A stretch of DNA of 64,000 bases from Rhyzopertha dominica (taxonomy: Eukaryota > Arthropoda > Insecta > Coleoptera > Bostrichidae): the NCBI GenBank assembly GCA_025024175.1, contig QCXZ01000086.1, positions 13,854,245 through 13,918,244 of the forward strand, given 5' to 3'. Positions 36,226 through 47,544 of this stretch are shown here, piece by piece (position 1 is the stretch's first letter; every line of letters begins with the position of its first letter). The translations under genes were made by a program, and so were the position numbers. The notes below the pieces were generated by a model. That model did no database searches. It was not told the origin of the DNA and worked only from the letters and a program-made list of their open reading frames with translations.

Positions 36226-37745
36226 GCCTTTTCCGTTGAGCGGCGGAACGGGCCTTCGGATCGGAGGGCGGACAGTTACGCAATGAGCAGTACGGTGGTG
36301 ACGTAAGCACTAAGCTCGGCGTCAAAACGGTTTCTCGGACGCCAATTTTTTATTATACTGAGGTATGCTCCTCAGATTACTGTGCACTATCCCCCTTCGT
36401 GCACAGACCAGGGCAGCTACAGTGAAGACCGGCACTCCAGGGAACAACCCTCGAGGGCGGATGCCGCAAGCTGAAAAAGATGTTAGCGGGGTGCGGACGG
36501 TGCAGCAGAAAGAAAAACCAACAAGAACCTATAAGCACAGTTTATTACTTTTCAATAATAATTTATTATACCTGCAACAGCGCGTCTATACTAAATTATA
36601 TAACGGCCCCCCCTCACATGCGGTGCCCAGTCAAGGAAAATTGATGTTATGCAATACGGTGATATGAAAACGGTCTACGGTTATTACGGTTACGGTACAA
36701 GTAACGGCGCGGTGGTTGTGATGAAACAAGCGGATGAAAAAGTGGTGAGATTACGTTTACGGTTCAAGCAAGCGTGAGAAAAAGCGGTGCAAGCGGTAAC
36801 AAAACTGAGTGAGCGTGTTATGTCTGGTGACGGCCGGTGGGTTATGTTCTCAGACTGGGTAATGGGTTGGTTGACGGAGTAGGTAAGGAACGGACGGAGG
36901 CGTAACAGTCTACAGTCGGTGTCGGGTGTTGGTAATAACGGTTGGTGATGTAAGAAAGCCGTTCACGAAGTATGGGCCGCCTACAAACCTAGCATGCGGC
37001 AAACACCAAGCGGACAACTCTCCCTGTCTGCTACGGGCGAACCGCCTACAAATCTAGCATGCGGCGCACCCACAACAGACTGTCTCCACGGTCGGGGTCG
37101 GNTGGTGACGTAAGAAAGCCGTTCACGAGGTACGGGCCGCCTACAAACCTAGCATGCTGCAAATACCAAGCGGACAGCTCTCCCTGTACTGACTGCGAGC
37201 GAGCCGCCTACAAATCTAGCATGCGGCGCACCCACAACAGACGGTCTCCACGGTCCGAGTCGGTTGGTGACGTAAGAAAGCTATTCACGAGGTACGGGCC
37301 GCCTACAAATCTAGCATGCGGCAAATACCAAGCGGACAGCTCTCCCTGTCTGCCACGGGCGAACCGCCTGCAAATCTAGCATGCGGCGCACCCACAACAG
37401 ACGGTCTCCACGGTCGGGGTCGGTTGGTGACGTAAGAAAATTACTCACGAGGTATGGGCCGCCTACAAATCTAGTATGCGGCAAATACCAAGCAGGTAAC
37501 TCTCCCTGTCTACTGCGAGCGAACCGCTTACAAAGCAAGTATGCAGCACGCTCCACAGTCCGGCGATGGTGGGATATCAGGGATCGGTTATGGATGTGAG
37601 AGAGAGGAAGGCCACCACAATACTAAGTCTAGAGCTCACTCACCTGGTCTCTTATCGGTGTGCACCGGAAGACGGGCTCGGTTAGAACTGCCTGAACACG
37701 GAAAACCGGCATGCTTTATCCGCGGCAGTCGGACTGATTAGCGGG
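36226..37745. mobile_element. GC-rich insertion with minisatellite, type unknown
   Basis: A sharp GC-rich block lies between hAT-like coding pieces. It starts near TGTGACGCCTTTTCC. The first part (36360-36670) has an open frame of no known family. The second part is the tandem repeat annotated below. It could be a solo LTR or terminal-repeat element with an internal minisatellite, but neither paired ends nor a target duplication were established. Confidence 0.35.
36944..37560. repeat. Tandem repeat, unit about 160 bp, about four copies
   Basis: The marker GTAAGAAAG(C/A) recurs with ends at 36960, 37120, 37282 and 37442, giving periods of 160, 162 and 160. Each unit also contains CCGCCTACAAA[C/T]CTAGCATGCGGC twice about 65 bp apart, so there is a smaller inner repeat. 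Copies are highly similar, suggesting recent unequal exchange. Confidence 0.9.
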
Positions 37746-37770
37746 AGAATTTGATGACAGATGACAAATA

Positions 37771-39096
37771 ATGACTTCATTACGTGAGATTAAATTCATT
37801 GGCGTATCTACGGATGCTAGCAACCATAATGCTGAAAAGGTATACCCAATAATGATTCAATGTTTTGGTGTTCAAAATGCAGGAATGCAGACGAAATTAC
37901 TGGATATTATTAGCACTCCAAACGAGACTGCTGAGACAGTAATAAGTATTATTTTTGAAACGCTTCAGAAGTANCATCTAACAGAAAGATGTATTTCTTT
38001 TACTGCAGACAATGCAAATGCTAATTTTGGTGGAATTAATTGTCCAGCAGAAGGTAGAAATTTTAGTAATAAACTGAAATTATCTTTAAATAAAGACGTT
38101 ATTGGTATCGGGTGTGCGGCTCATTTATAACATAACAGCATCAAACATGGAGCTGATACTTTATCAGTCGATATGGAGTTGCTAGTTATGAAAATTTTTA
38201 ACTTTTTCGCTGTTTACGCTGTGCGAACCGAAGATTTAAAATCGATCTGCGAATATGTTAACGTTAGTTACCAGAAGCTCCTCTATCACAGCAAGACTAA
38301 TGGTTAAGTCTTTTTCCAGCCAGATTTTAAAAATGTACCTTCCTCTTAAAGAATATTTTTTAGATCAACCTCAGCTTCCATCGCATCTTTTTTGAAAATA
38401 AATTAAGCGAAGCGTATTTGTTCCTCTTGCACTCGTTCATGTCTATATTTCAGTCCAAGATAGCAGATTGAACGAGAGAATAACTCAGTATTAGATGTTA
38501 CTAAAATTTTGCAGTCAACGCATGATATACTAAAATTGCCCATTGTTGTTAGGGGAACGATTATCTTCAATATCGACGGAGAAGAAAGAAGCATTTATAA
38601 AAGAAGTGGAAAAAAATGTACGAAGCTTGCATTTCTTACCTTAATAAGTGGATTCAACCTCTAGAAGAACTTAAAATATTTGAATGGCATGAGATTCCAA
38701 TAAGAGCACCAGTATTAATTTTTGGAAAATGATTCGACTGCAACTATTACAGTACCTTACTAAAAAAAAAGGGTAGTAAAAATCAAATCAAAATGACCAC
38801 TACTCGACCTTACTTACTGAAGTTTTTCTAAAAAGCATGCTGGCAAAGATTTCCAGAATTATTACAAATTTGTCTGTTTGGTCTTTGCAATTCAAGCACA
38901 AAATGGCAAACGATGGAAAACGTTTTTCACTAATGGGGGCTCAAGTGGGACAAAGGAAAGGGAAACAGGGCTTTCACTTTTTTCCGTAAAAGGCTTACTA
39001 CTGACACAACTTAACTTGAAAAATCTAACATGCGAAGAGTTTTACTTAAATTGTTGCCAGAACGATAGTTTATTGAAAAAAGACCAAGAATATTAA
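37771..39096 (+). pseudogene. hAT transposase (ZBED5/DUF4371-like), degenerate
   Basis: The open frame 37771-38130 has GVSTDASNHNAEKVYPIM (first catalytic Asp region), TAETVISIIFETLQ, and CISFTADNANANFGG, where hAT transposases carry the second Asp. GIGCAAHL with His follows and a TAA replaces a usual Ile/Leu position at 38128. The coding continues after the stop with HGADTLSVDMELLVMKIF and KSICEYVNVSYQKLL to 38305. A frame change leads into LKEYFLDQPQLPSHLF near 38340. Beyond 38420 only weak coding is left to about 39096; the C-terminal dimerisation motif is not recognisable. Confidence 0.7.
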
Positions 39097-39230
39097 TTTT
39101 TATTTTTTACTTTTTTTATTCAATAATTTGTGTTTTTATTGTTACATTTAATATTCAAATGAGTTTATATTTTGTATTATTTGTTGGTTTTTTAATAAAA
39201 AATTTAGTAATTATTAATAATATTCAGATG

Positions 39231-39380
39231 CAATTCAAGACGGACAGATAAAAACGTATCTAGCCGATATTATGTCTATGGCGCCCGTGACAGAGCAACT
39301 CGTTTTGGAAGGGATCACAGAGGGACCATAGATTCGACAAATTTCAACAACGATGCTTTTTTATTGTCCGTCTTGAATTG
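39231..39380. mobile_element. 150-bp inverted-repeat element (MITE)
   Basis: CAATTCAAGACGGACA at 39231-39246 is repeated exactly as its reverse complement at 39365-39380. The ~118-bp middle is non-coding. A possible TAT/GAT flank is not a clear target duplication. Its small size and perfect 16-bp ends fit a MITE. Confidence 0.7.
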
Positions 39381-39453
39381 TATCCGATATTAGTTGAAGT
39401 TTTATTATTTTGCCCGGATTTTTATAAAATGTCCAGATTTTCCATTAGAGTTG

Positions 39454-40120
39454 TCAGGAATTTATATTTTTCAATATGGTAACCCTAGGTACAATACTAT
39501 AGGTTTCAACGTGGTTTTTGATTTGCTTGTATAAAATAAGTTCAACAATTTTAGAGAGTGCTGGAAAAATACTTATTGACCATAAATCAGCTAGATTGTT
39601 GGGGATGCGCTTCTTTGACAGAGAAAAAATAAAGCTATTTTCCATTGTTCTGGATATACATTGCTTTCAATTACACAGTTCATTATATGAACCAAATACG
39701 GCAATAGGTATTGGCAACACAAACAAAGCATGTAGATTCTACATTATCATCATGACCTACAGCCTGTGACTTGATTGAAAGGAGGGTTTGTAGCACCTCG
39801 TCCTTATTAGTGAAAACAAAATTAAATCTACCGACGTCAACTGAAACTGCGTATAGGAAATTTGCCAATAATTCTACATCAGGAACGGGATCAAATTGAG
39901 ACGACTGAATAAAGAACTTATTGATACTTTGTACATTAGCCATATGTAGGCGTAATTCCGGACGTCCTTTTTTAGTGTATACATTTACATAATTCGTTAA
40001 TTACTTTTACATAGAGACCTCGTTGAGCCATTTTGACGGCCTGCATGCTCTAAATAAGCTCTTTTTTACGCTTTACTGCTGAATTTATGAAGTTTCGCAG
40101 TTGCTTATAGAACTCCCAGC
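39454..40120 (-). pseudogene. LINE fragment, minus strand (endonuclease/RT linker to early RT)
   Basis: Reading leftwards: a segment near 40110 with YKQLRNFINSAVKRK, then the 39943-39683 frame with INKFF, FVFTNKDEVLQTLLSIKS and AVGHDD, then the 39645-39454 frame with ALSKIVELILYKQIKNHVE. These are the pre-RT and first RT motifs of a Jockey/CR1-like LINE. The first piece is nearly the same as one in the plus-strand fragment next to it, so the two come from one family. Confidence 0.65.
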
Positions 40121-40194
40121 CGGCGTTTCTTTATTTTTCCTCTTTTTTCAGTTTCTTCATTCTGTCTGCTTACAATACACTTCCTGCAGTTATG

Positions 40195-41860
40195 TTAAAC
40201 ATTGGACATGTCAATATAAGATGCTTACTTTAAAATTTTGAAAAATTACATGAAAATTTAAATCAATTCAATTTTGACATTCTAGGAGTTTCGGAAACAT
40301 GGTTAAACAAGTTTGTTGATGCTACAGCTGTCGACGTCCAAAACTACACCTTCTTAAAGCAGGATCGAGGTAGCCGATGAGGTGGCGTTGGAGAATATAT
40401 ACGCAATTCTTTAAATTACAAAAAAATACTATCCACAAAGTTATCATCGTTCGATCGTTCGTTTGACTACAGATAAGCATAAATAGCATTCAGTTGTGTA
40501 TACAGACCACCAAATTCAGATACAAAAGAGTTTCTCGATTCTTTTGAAGACGTTTTGATTGATGCATGTGCAGGCTGCGATTACTTGTTCTGTGTGGGTG
40601 ACTTCAACATAGATTTATTAAACTCCAGTACAAAGTTGGTAGAAAATTTTTTATATATTCTAGAATCGTTAATTTAGTACAAGTTATCACTGAACCAACT
40701 ATAATCACTAAATATTAATCCATGCTGTTAGATTTATTTTTACCAACTATGGACTGTAATCAGTAATGTGTCTTTTATAGACGCTTAAATTTCTGCCCAC
40801 TGTCTAGTTTCATGTAGTTAGTGTTAATACAAGCATTTCTCCACCACATATTAAATTATACAGAGACCTTTTTAATATTGACATGACAAAATTTCAAAGA
40901 GATATTAATTTAATTCCGTGTTTTAGAATAGATAGTATAGATGAAAAGGTTTCCTTCTTGAATGAAAATATATTAACTTTGTACAATACACATGCTCCCC
41001 CAAGGTCTTATAAGCCTTGTCGCGGCAGTTTTAAGCATGCTCCGTGGATCACAAATACAATTCAAATTATGCAGCGTTTACATTACAAGGGGATTTAAAA
41101 AAAGTAAACCCCAAGAACATTCGAATTATTACAAGCAACTGCGCAATACTGTTAATCTGGCAATAAAGCGTGAAAAAGGCTTACCTCAAGTTTAAATTTC
41201 AGAACTGTACTTATGAAGAAAAGTGGCAAGAATTAAGGAAACTAATCATAAGTGCAAAACAACTTCAATTCCGACTAACCTATCGCATCCTGAAAAACTT
41301 AATTATTACTTTGTGAATTCAGTCGCAAATCCAGCTGCGCCGGAAGATTTGTTGAAATATTACGCACAAAACGCTAAACCTGAAATTAAAGAGCACTTCA
41401 AATTTGAATATGTTGGTGAATCGGTAATTTTAGAAGCATTAAAGGTATCAAATCCAAGGCATACGGTCCTGATAAGCTCAGTATTACTTTAATCTCTCTC
41501 TGTTTTCCGTATATTCTTTCATTTATTACACAAATCATAAATGAGTGTTGTGAAAATCATACTTTCCGTATGACTGGAAGCAGGCTAAAGTTATTCCTAT
41601 ACCCAAAATAAAGCAAGATCCATAAATATATTATCCACGTTTTTAATAATCCTTGAAAATGTGATGGAAGGACAAATTAGAATATACGTGGTGAATAATA
41701 ACATCTTGCCTTTGAAGCAATCAGGTTTTCGTAAGTTGTCAAACAGCATTAGCATACGTTGTCGAAGATGATATTCGAGAATGGGACTCGCACCAAATAA
41801 CAATTTTAGCCTACAACACAATAAACGCCTGCCTTCCTACAGGTGCAATTTCACATACAT
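40195..41860 (+). pseudogene. LINE fragment, plus strand (endonuclease to early RT)
   Basis: The apurinic-type endonuclease is recognisable in pieces: HVNIRC (about 40210), GVSETWLNK (40290), GVGEYIRNSL (40385), VYRPPNSDTKEFLDSFE (40500) and VGDFNIDLLN (40600). A linker with APPRSYKP and HAPWITN (41000-41060) and YYKQLRNTVNLAIKREK follows. Early RT motifs are seen to about 41760 (WKQAKVIPIPKIKQDP). Multiple stops and frame changes occur. It would nick target DNA and prime reverse transcription. Confidence 0.7.
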
Positions 41861-41864
41861 TTTT

Positions 41865-43253
41865 TTAATTTACTTTTACAAAATGCAGTGTTTTCAATAA
41901 CAATGTAGTCCAGCCATAATTGGTTGGTGGCGGGAGTTCTGGACAAACAATATTCGCATTTCTCCATACAAGAAGTTGGAAGGCAGGTCTCAAATGGTGT
42001 TGGCTGAAAGCGTCTTCTGTGGGAGGCAGGTTTCTAATGTCGGATTTACACATTGGAAGTAGGTGCGCCCTCAAAGCTTTCAAATCGCCAGAAAATGACG
42101 GGCGATAATATAGTAGTTTAAAAAAATATCTGGCGGGATTTTTGAAATTTTCCGCTCGGCGATCTTCAATTAAACCTTTCAAACCATTATTATCGAGGTG
42201 CTATAGACATGTTTTTAAAACATTTGTTTTCCCCCTTCGGAATATTAAGCGAATGGTGTCACAACCTGTTATTGCGTATACACTTAAAAGCATACTGCTT
42301 ACGTATTCTTCACTCTGCGACACAGACATCAATGACAGTATCGTATGAATAGGTACGAATACATCAAAATCTTCGTAGCCATATTTCTTGGACATCTAAT
42401 CTACATTTAAAATATAAACTCAAAACGAAGATATCTGTGTCGGTGGCCTCAATGATTCCTTTGTACTCAAGTGTGGTTAGAAACTGCATGGTTGCAATAA
42501 TCATTGTATCTACTTCATTATGGTGACAAAATTCTAATTCTGCCAGTTCTTTTGATGACGCAATTGTGGTAATATTATTTTCAGACATCCCAGCAACAAT
42601 GATTTTTACATCTTGAGGAATATTTACGTGTGCTGCTCTTTCAGAAATATACGTAAGAAAACTAGCTTTATTGTTGTTGTTGCCAGTCCGGAAATTCGAC
42701 GTTGTGATGGACTTCGAATTCTTGACCTTTAGTTTGTGATGCATTGATCTTTCCATCTCTTTCGTACAAAACGATGTATTGTATCCGTCACCGACGAGAA
42801 CAAACTGTATCGCATTCTGGAGCTTTCAGCGATAAAATAACGTTGACATATTTAGTCACTAGATCAAGAAATGTTTTACAGTTGCATCGGTGCCTTTGAA
42901 TAAACGCCATCATGTCGATGATATAAGTAAATTTGTCTGGTGTTAGAGGTAATTGCTTCGTCTCAATCCACTTGCCTTTTAATGAAGCTTTAAAGGAATT
43001 GAAGAAATCTGCTTTATTACCTTTATATTCTATCATATTTATTTTTGGCAGAATTAACCAACGTTTGGAATCCCTTGACCGTTAATTTTTGAATGGTTTC
43101 GTTGGAAATCTCTTGGCAAATAATGCATAAGATAATTAAGACGTCCTGTAATAAATTAATAACTGCATTGTAATACATAAAGAGGTAGGATATTATGGGC
43201 TTACAACCTGATGTAGTTTGATCTGAAATCATAGCTACGCAATAAACCACCAC
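41865..43253 (-). pseudogene. Unnamed repetitive invertebrate protein family, internally deleted
   Basis: Four minus-strand ORFs line up as one gene. The N-terminal part (about 43150-43023) has CIICQEISNETIQKL and GFQTLVNSAKN. The next ORF starts at 43036 and has KGKWIETKQLPLTP and FTYIIDMMAFIQRH. The third (42756-42364) has FCHHNEVDTMIIATMQF and ATDTDIFVLSLYFKC. The last ones have YAITGCDTI, FRRGKTNVLKTC and LPPTEDAFSQHHLRPAFQLL. I recognise this as a multicopy family seen in many insect and marine invertebrate genomes whose acidic motifs resemble a PIN/FEN-type nuclease fold. It has no accepted name known to me. The join of the first two parts suggests a large internal deletion. Confidence 0.6.
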
Positions 43254-43353
43254 CGATCAAAATATTCACACAAGTTCAAGTTTTAAATCGCTCCTAAGGA
43301 CAAACACGTGGAACTAAACTGAACAACTGTATCAGATTGAATTCATGTGCTAC

Positions 43354-43400
<47 letters not shown>

Positions 43401-43401
43401 T
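43354..43401. repeat. (TTA)n microsatellite
   Basis: About sixteen consecutive TTA/ATT triplets. Confidence 0.95.
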
Positions 43402-44035
43402 CATATAATGCGTATAAGATGTACAAAGCGCGTTCTGGGTGTTGGAGAGNGATGGACAACGCTTCATTAGCAATGGACAGTGGCGCGGCGGTTGGCATAG
43501 CGAGTAGACGAGATTGTGGAGCGACACACACCGATCTCTTTAAATAAAAATTCATAACTTTTGATNCGTTCAAGCTATCGAAATGATTGTTGCACTAAAA
43601 TTTTCTACACTATTTTCTGAACATTTCGAACTGTGATGTCCGTATCTAACTCTGACGGTTTCGAAGATACCTAGCGTCTCAAAATTTCACGTTACATTTC
43701 TTATCTTGCGTCAGTAAATAATTTATACAACAATTATTAATACACTCTTTGGAATTTACTCACCGGCGTTGCATTCTAGAAGACTCAAGTTTTCAATTGG
43801 CGTAGGAATTTTTAAAATAAGTGAAGAAATACGCCTAATACGGCAGTGGAAACGGAAAATCCGTTTTTTTTAAGAATCACGATTTTTTCGGAAAACATAT
43901 TTTTTCAGCTTGTTTGCAATCGCGAATTTAATTGCGCCCTCTGGATTCGGATCAGTGAGACAATTCGCCATAGTTTTCATACTTTTGTAAAACTATAAAA
44001 TCGAGTGCACTCCCCCCGTTTTAAAATGCATCTAT
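43402..44035. other. Spacer, no supported gene
   Basis: No ORF with recognisable similarity. Two single N positions lie nearby. Nothing structural was found. Confidence 0.4.
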
Positions 44036-46990
44036 TTGGAGCGTAGTTCCCTGACTAATATCAGCGCTATGGGATTTAGATCGGGGTGGTAAGGTGGGAG
44101 ACGTAATACACGACGACCATGTTGCTGCAGCAGATTGTCCAAAACGTCCGTACAATTCTGGCTTCGTCATCTTTGGGAGACATGAAGTACTGCGGTCCAT
44201 AAGCTAATGAAGTATATACTCCTTCCTGTTGGCTGTTGTAATATTTTTTTTCTATTTTGAGGTTGTGGTAACTTGCGTTGTCAATCACCAACACAGACTT
44301 TGGCAACATGTTAGGTAGTAGCTATTGTCTTACCGACAGCATAAAATTAGCATGGTTCATGTCATCATGATAAATATGGCAATAATAAATTTCATGTACA
44401 CCCGCGGACATAGAAAATGAGACGACATAGTCGGGTGGCATATCAGGCGGGGTATTTTGGATCCCAACCCTTGCCACATAGCGGTGCAGGTAGAACCATT
44501 TATACGTTATATCACTGGAAGGTATGCTACCATTATAACACTCCTCGATGTTTCAAATTTCAGATATTCGAAAATTCATATGCTTGCTTACTACCCTTAC
44601 TAGTTTACTCTGCTCCGCTTGGTTGGCTAGGTTCCAGTTTCATTTATTTGTTGACTCGCAATGATAAGGTTTAGCAAAGGTGAATAATAATTATTATCCC
44701 GAATGACAAGCAAACAGGGGAAAATACGACTTATTTTTTAGTGAAAATAAGTTTGTGTTTACTTTCATATTTACTTAACTATTCATGAGCACTTTAGTAT
44801 CTTTCGAAACTAAAATCCGGATATATTATTCAATAATATTAGCCGACTTTTAAAAAACAAATTGTTTCTTTGCAAACGAAAATGGGGAAAAGACATTGCG
44901 ATATTACAAGTTGCAAAATGAAATTCCTACAAATAAGTACTCGGGCAATTTAGATTTTAATGAAGATATTAAGCAGTGGTGAGGACATATTAAATGTGAT
45001 CCAAACTGAATATAACAGAGACATTGATATATGACGTCAATATAAGTAAAAGAATCTTATTATTATTAGTATTAGTTTAGAAAAGTTTTTTTCTCACAAA
45101 CGGTTAACTTTAGACAAATTTGCAGAGGTGCAAAAATTATATACTTCAAGCGCCTTTACAATGAAGTAAATTAGCTGTGGTTATTTATAGTGTACCCCAG
45201 AAGCAAGAGAAACAACTTTCTGTTCACGAAATGTGTAAAATCTTTTATGAATAATGTTTAGTCATAATCAACTGTAAAAATTCACTAACATATGTTAATT
45301 TTTTACGTAGTTGATAAAAATATATTGTTTAGTTCAATTCTGGTGAGCAGTAACTTACCAGAGTTTGGAATTAGATAGGCAATACAAATTTATGTTTGTT
45401 GTAATCAGTTACAACAGATATTATTCTTTTAAGTTGATGTCTGGCCCCGTCATCCTCATACAGTACTATTTATTCAAATTTGATATGGTTTAGACGGTTG
45501 ATTGATTCAATATAAACGCAAATCTGCTCTTTACATTGCAGTAATATACAATGGTATACCAATTTTTAAATAATATGCATTTTGCTTACCGAAAATATGT
45601 CACATTTCTTTTATTATCATTTTTTTCTAAAAGCATGCTTAACAGTTATTTAACTACCTGAAGTTTTGCATTAAACAATAAAAGTGCATTCTTAACTGTA
45701 AACATTTGGAACAGTAGGTAGCAAAATAGTAAGTGAAGATTGCACCTTTTCCGGAGCGATCTAGCAGCTGTCCTTAGTTTACAGTAAGACTGAGTGATAC
45801 AAAAATCGTATGTAGTAATTTAAAACTGTATCAACATTCAGGTAATCTTGCAATAAGATTTGAGGCGCGTAAGTAAGCTTAAGCACATTGGGGTCTGTTA
45901 TTACGTGGTTGTTTTGCGAAACTTGATGCAGGTAAGAACAATCTTGCATTGCCACTCCTCTGTATTTGTGATGGACTACTTACCTATACTTTCTGGTATT
46001 GAAACTGTTATGGCCCTCCGGCGACGCAAACGGACGGCCCGATAGATAACATGTTTCCGGGTAAAATTTTTGTTCTAGCGTTTGCCCGGGTTTAGTTCAC
46101 CCATCGCGAGAAAAATCTTAATCAGTTACGAGAGACATTCTGATATATGTTAAAAAGCAAAAGTACTTGTTGTTCTTCACAATAATTGTTTTTATTGACT
46201 TTTACGTGTAATGGTAAAAGTAATATTGCTCATTTTTTTAGAAAGAAATTAATTGTTTTCATAAAGTTATGTAATATTATTAAATAATATAGCCGGATTT
46301 TACTTTAGAACGATTCTAAAGTGCTTATGGATAGTTAAGTAAATATAAAAACTTACTTTCACTAAAAAACTTATATTTACCCCTGTCTTCTTGTCAGTCG
46401 TGATGACTACTCTCCTTTGCTAAACCTTATCATTGCGAGCCAACAAATAAATAAAACTGGAACCTGGCCGACCAAGCGGAGCGGAGTAAACTTGTAAGCG
46501 TAGCAAGCATATGAATTTTCGAATATCTGAAACATAAAACGCCGACGAGTGTTATTATAACGGTAGCATAATTCCCAGTGATATAATGTAAATGGCTCTA
46601 CCTGCGCCGCTATGCGGCAACTGGCTGTACTGATTTCACTGAGAAGAGCTATGAACCAAAATACCCCGCCCGATATGCCGCCCGGCTAGATCGTCTCATT
46701 TTCTATGGCCGCAGGTGTACATATCAGACTTAAAAATAAGCAGCGCATGCAGTATGAAATCTGCAGCTTCACCTGCATGGACAACAATTAAGCGGTTGCT
46801 CTTACTAATAGGCTTGGCAGCCTCTTTTGAAGTAGAGGCCACATGGTATCAGCCCTTTCCCTGAACATGGACACTATGTATGTAGGTTTCATCGATATAA
46901 ATTATGTTTGTCTACTGTGTACTACCTATACATAATCTTCAATAGCACAGATCTCTGAATACTCAGTATTTGTTTTTTGTGTGCTGCTGT
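44036..46990 (-). pseudogene. DDE transposase-like gene (DDE_3/Tc1-like) split by an insertion
   Basis: The minus strand carries two halves of one DDE_3-type endonuclease domain. The upstream half (46990-46722) has NIIYIDETYIHS (first Asp), VQGKG and RLIVVHAGEAADFI. The downstream half (44394-44036) has YHDDMNHANFM, LPKSVLVIDNASYHN (second Asp) and LPPYHPDLNPIALI with the usual third acidic position altered. The 2.3-kb element at 44401-46715 sits exactly between them. Such insect genes are multicopy and transposon-derived. Stops are few, so the gene was probably fairly intact when it was interrupted. Confidence 0.75.
44401..46715. mobile_element. 2.3-kb element with ~440-bp terminal inverted repeats
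   Basis: The left arm 44401-44843 (starting CCCGCGGACATAGAAAATG) is matched by the reverse complement of 46272-46715 (CCTGCGGCCATAGAAAATG) with roughly 85-90% identity by eye. TGTACA lies directly outside both ends (44395-44400 and 46716-46721) and may be a 6-bp target duplication, though it is a palindrome and could be part of the repeat. The ~1.4-kb middle has no transposase. Long arms with a 6-bp duplication recall foldback-like or Polinton/Dada-type non-autonomous elements; the family is not settled. Confidence 0.8.
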
Positions 46991-47072
46991 GGTTGTGTAA
47001 ATAATTCAAACACGTTACATGCACAATCACTTAGTCACTTTGTTAATTTCATTAAAAATTAAAATGCCTTCA

Positions 47073-47282
47073 AGTTAACGAACCGTTCCAGAGCGGTAAC
47101 CTTGGAACAGCACGCACCGTCTCACAACATCAGCACTTTTGCTTAATCAGCATGTCACGATAATATTATCGCTTGTAAAACACGTTGTAAAGTCAGTCTA
47201 GATTCAGAATCACACCTGTAAACAGCTTAAGCTTAATAAACCAATTTTTAAAAACAAAGGTCTTCGGCTATAACAATTAAGT
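47073..47282 (+). repeat. 5' LTR of element D
   Basis: Starts AGTTAACGAACC, ends AATTAAGT, and contains the AATAAA polyadenylation signal near 47235. Confidence 0.93.
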
Positions 47283-47300
47283 GGCGCAGTCAGTAGGATT
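47282..47300 (+). promoter_or_regulatory. tRNA primer-binding site of element D
   Basis: TGGCGCAGTCAGTAGGATT begins at the last base of the 5' LTR, the usual place for the tRNA that primes minus-strand DNA. Similar TGGCGC-type sites start the other errantiviruses of this window but continue differently. Confidence 0.75.
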
Positions 47301-47544
47301 GCCAAACAATTGCTACCGAATATAGCAATTGGTTTATTTTAATAATTTATTGGCAATCGAAAAAGTTAATCGCGTTCGGGAATTTTGGGACTTTAGTTGG
47401 GTGAACTGAGTAGCTCAACAAGAAGATATCCGTTTCGTTGTGACCGTGAGTGAATATCAAGNCACAAAGGAATACCCGAAATCCAGGATTTTGGATGATA
47501 CCAAGTTCATGGAGCGTGGAATAATTTTTTTGCTGTAAGTACCT

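Noticed and set aside
36361..36667. 100-codon ORF in the GC-rich block
   Set aside because: Composition is driven by the GC-rich repeat region and no domain is visible.
37059..37599. Overlapping ORFs with repeated peptides inside the 160-bp tandem repeat
   Set aside because: The period is not a multiple of three, the frames shift between copies, and both strands are open, so this is repeat structure rather than a protein.
43343..43573. ORFs with poly-isoleucine on both strands
   Set aside because: They are translations of the TTA microsatellite.
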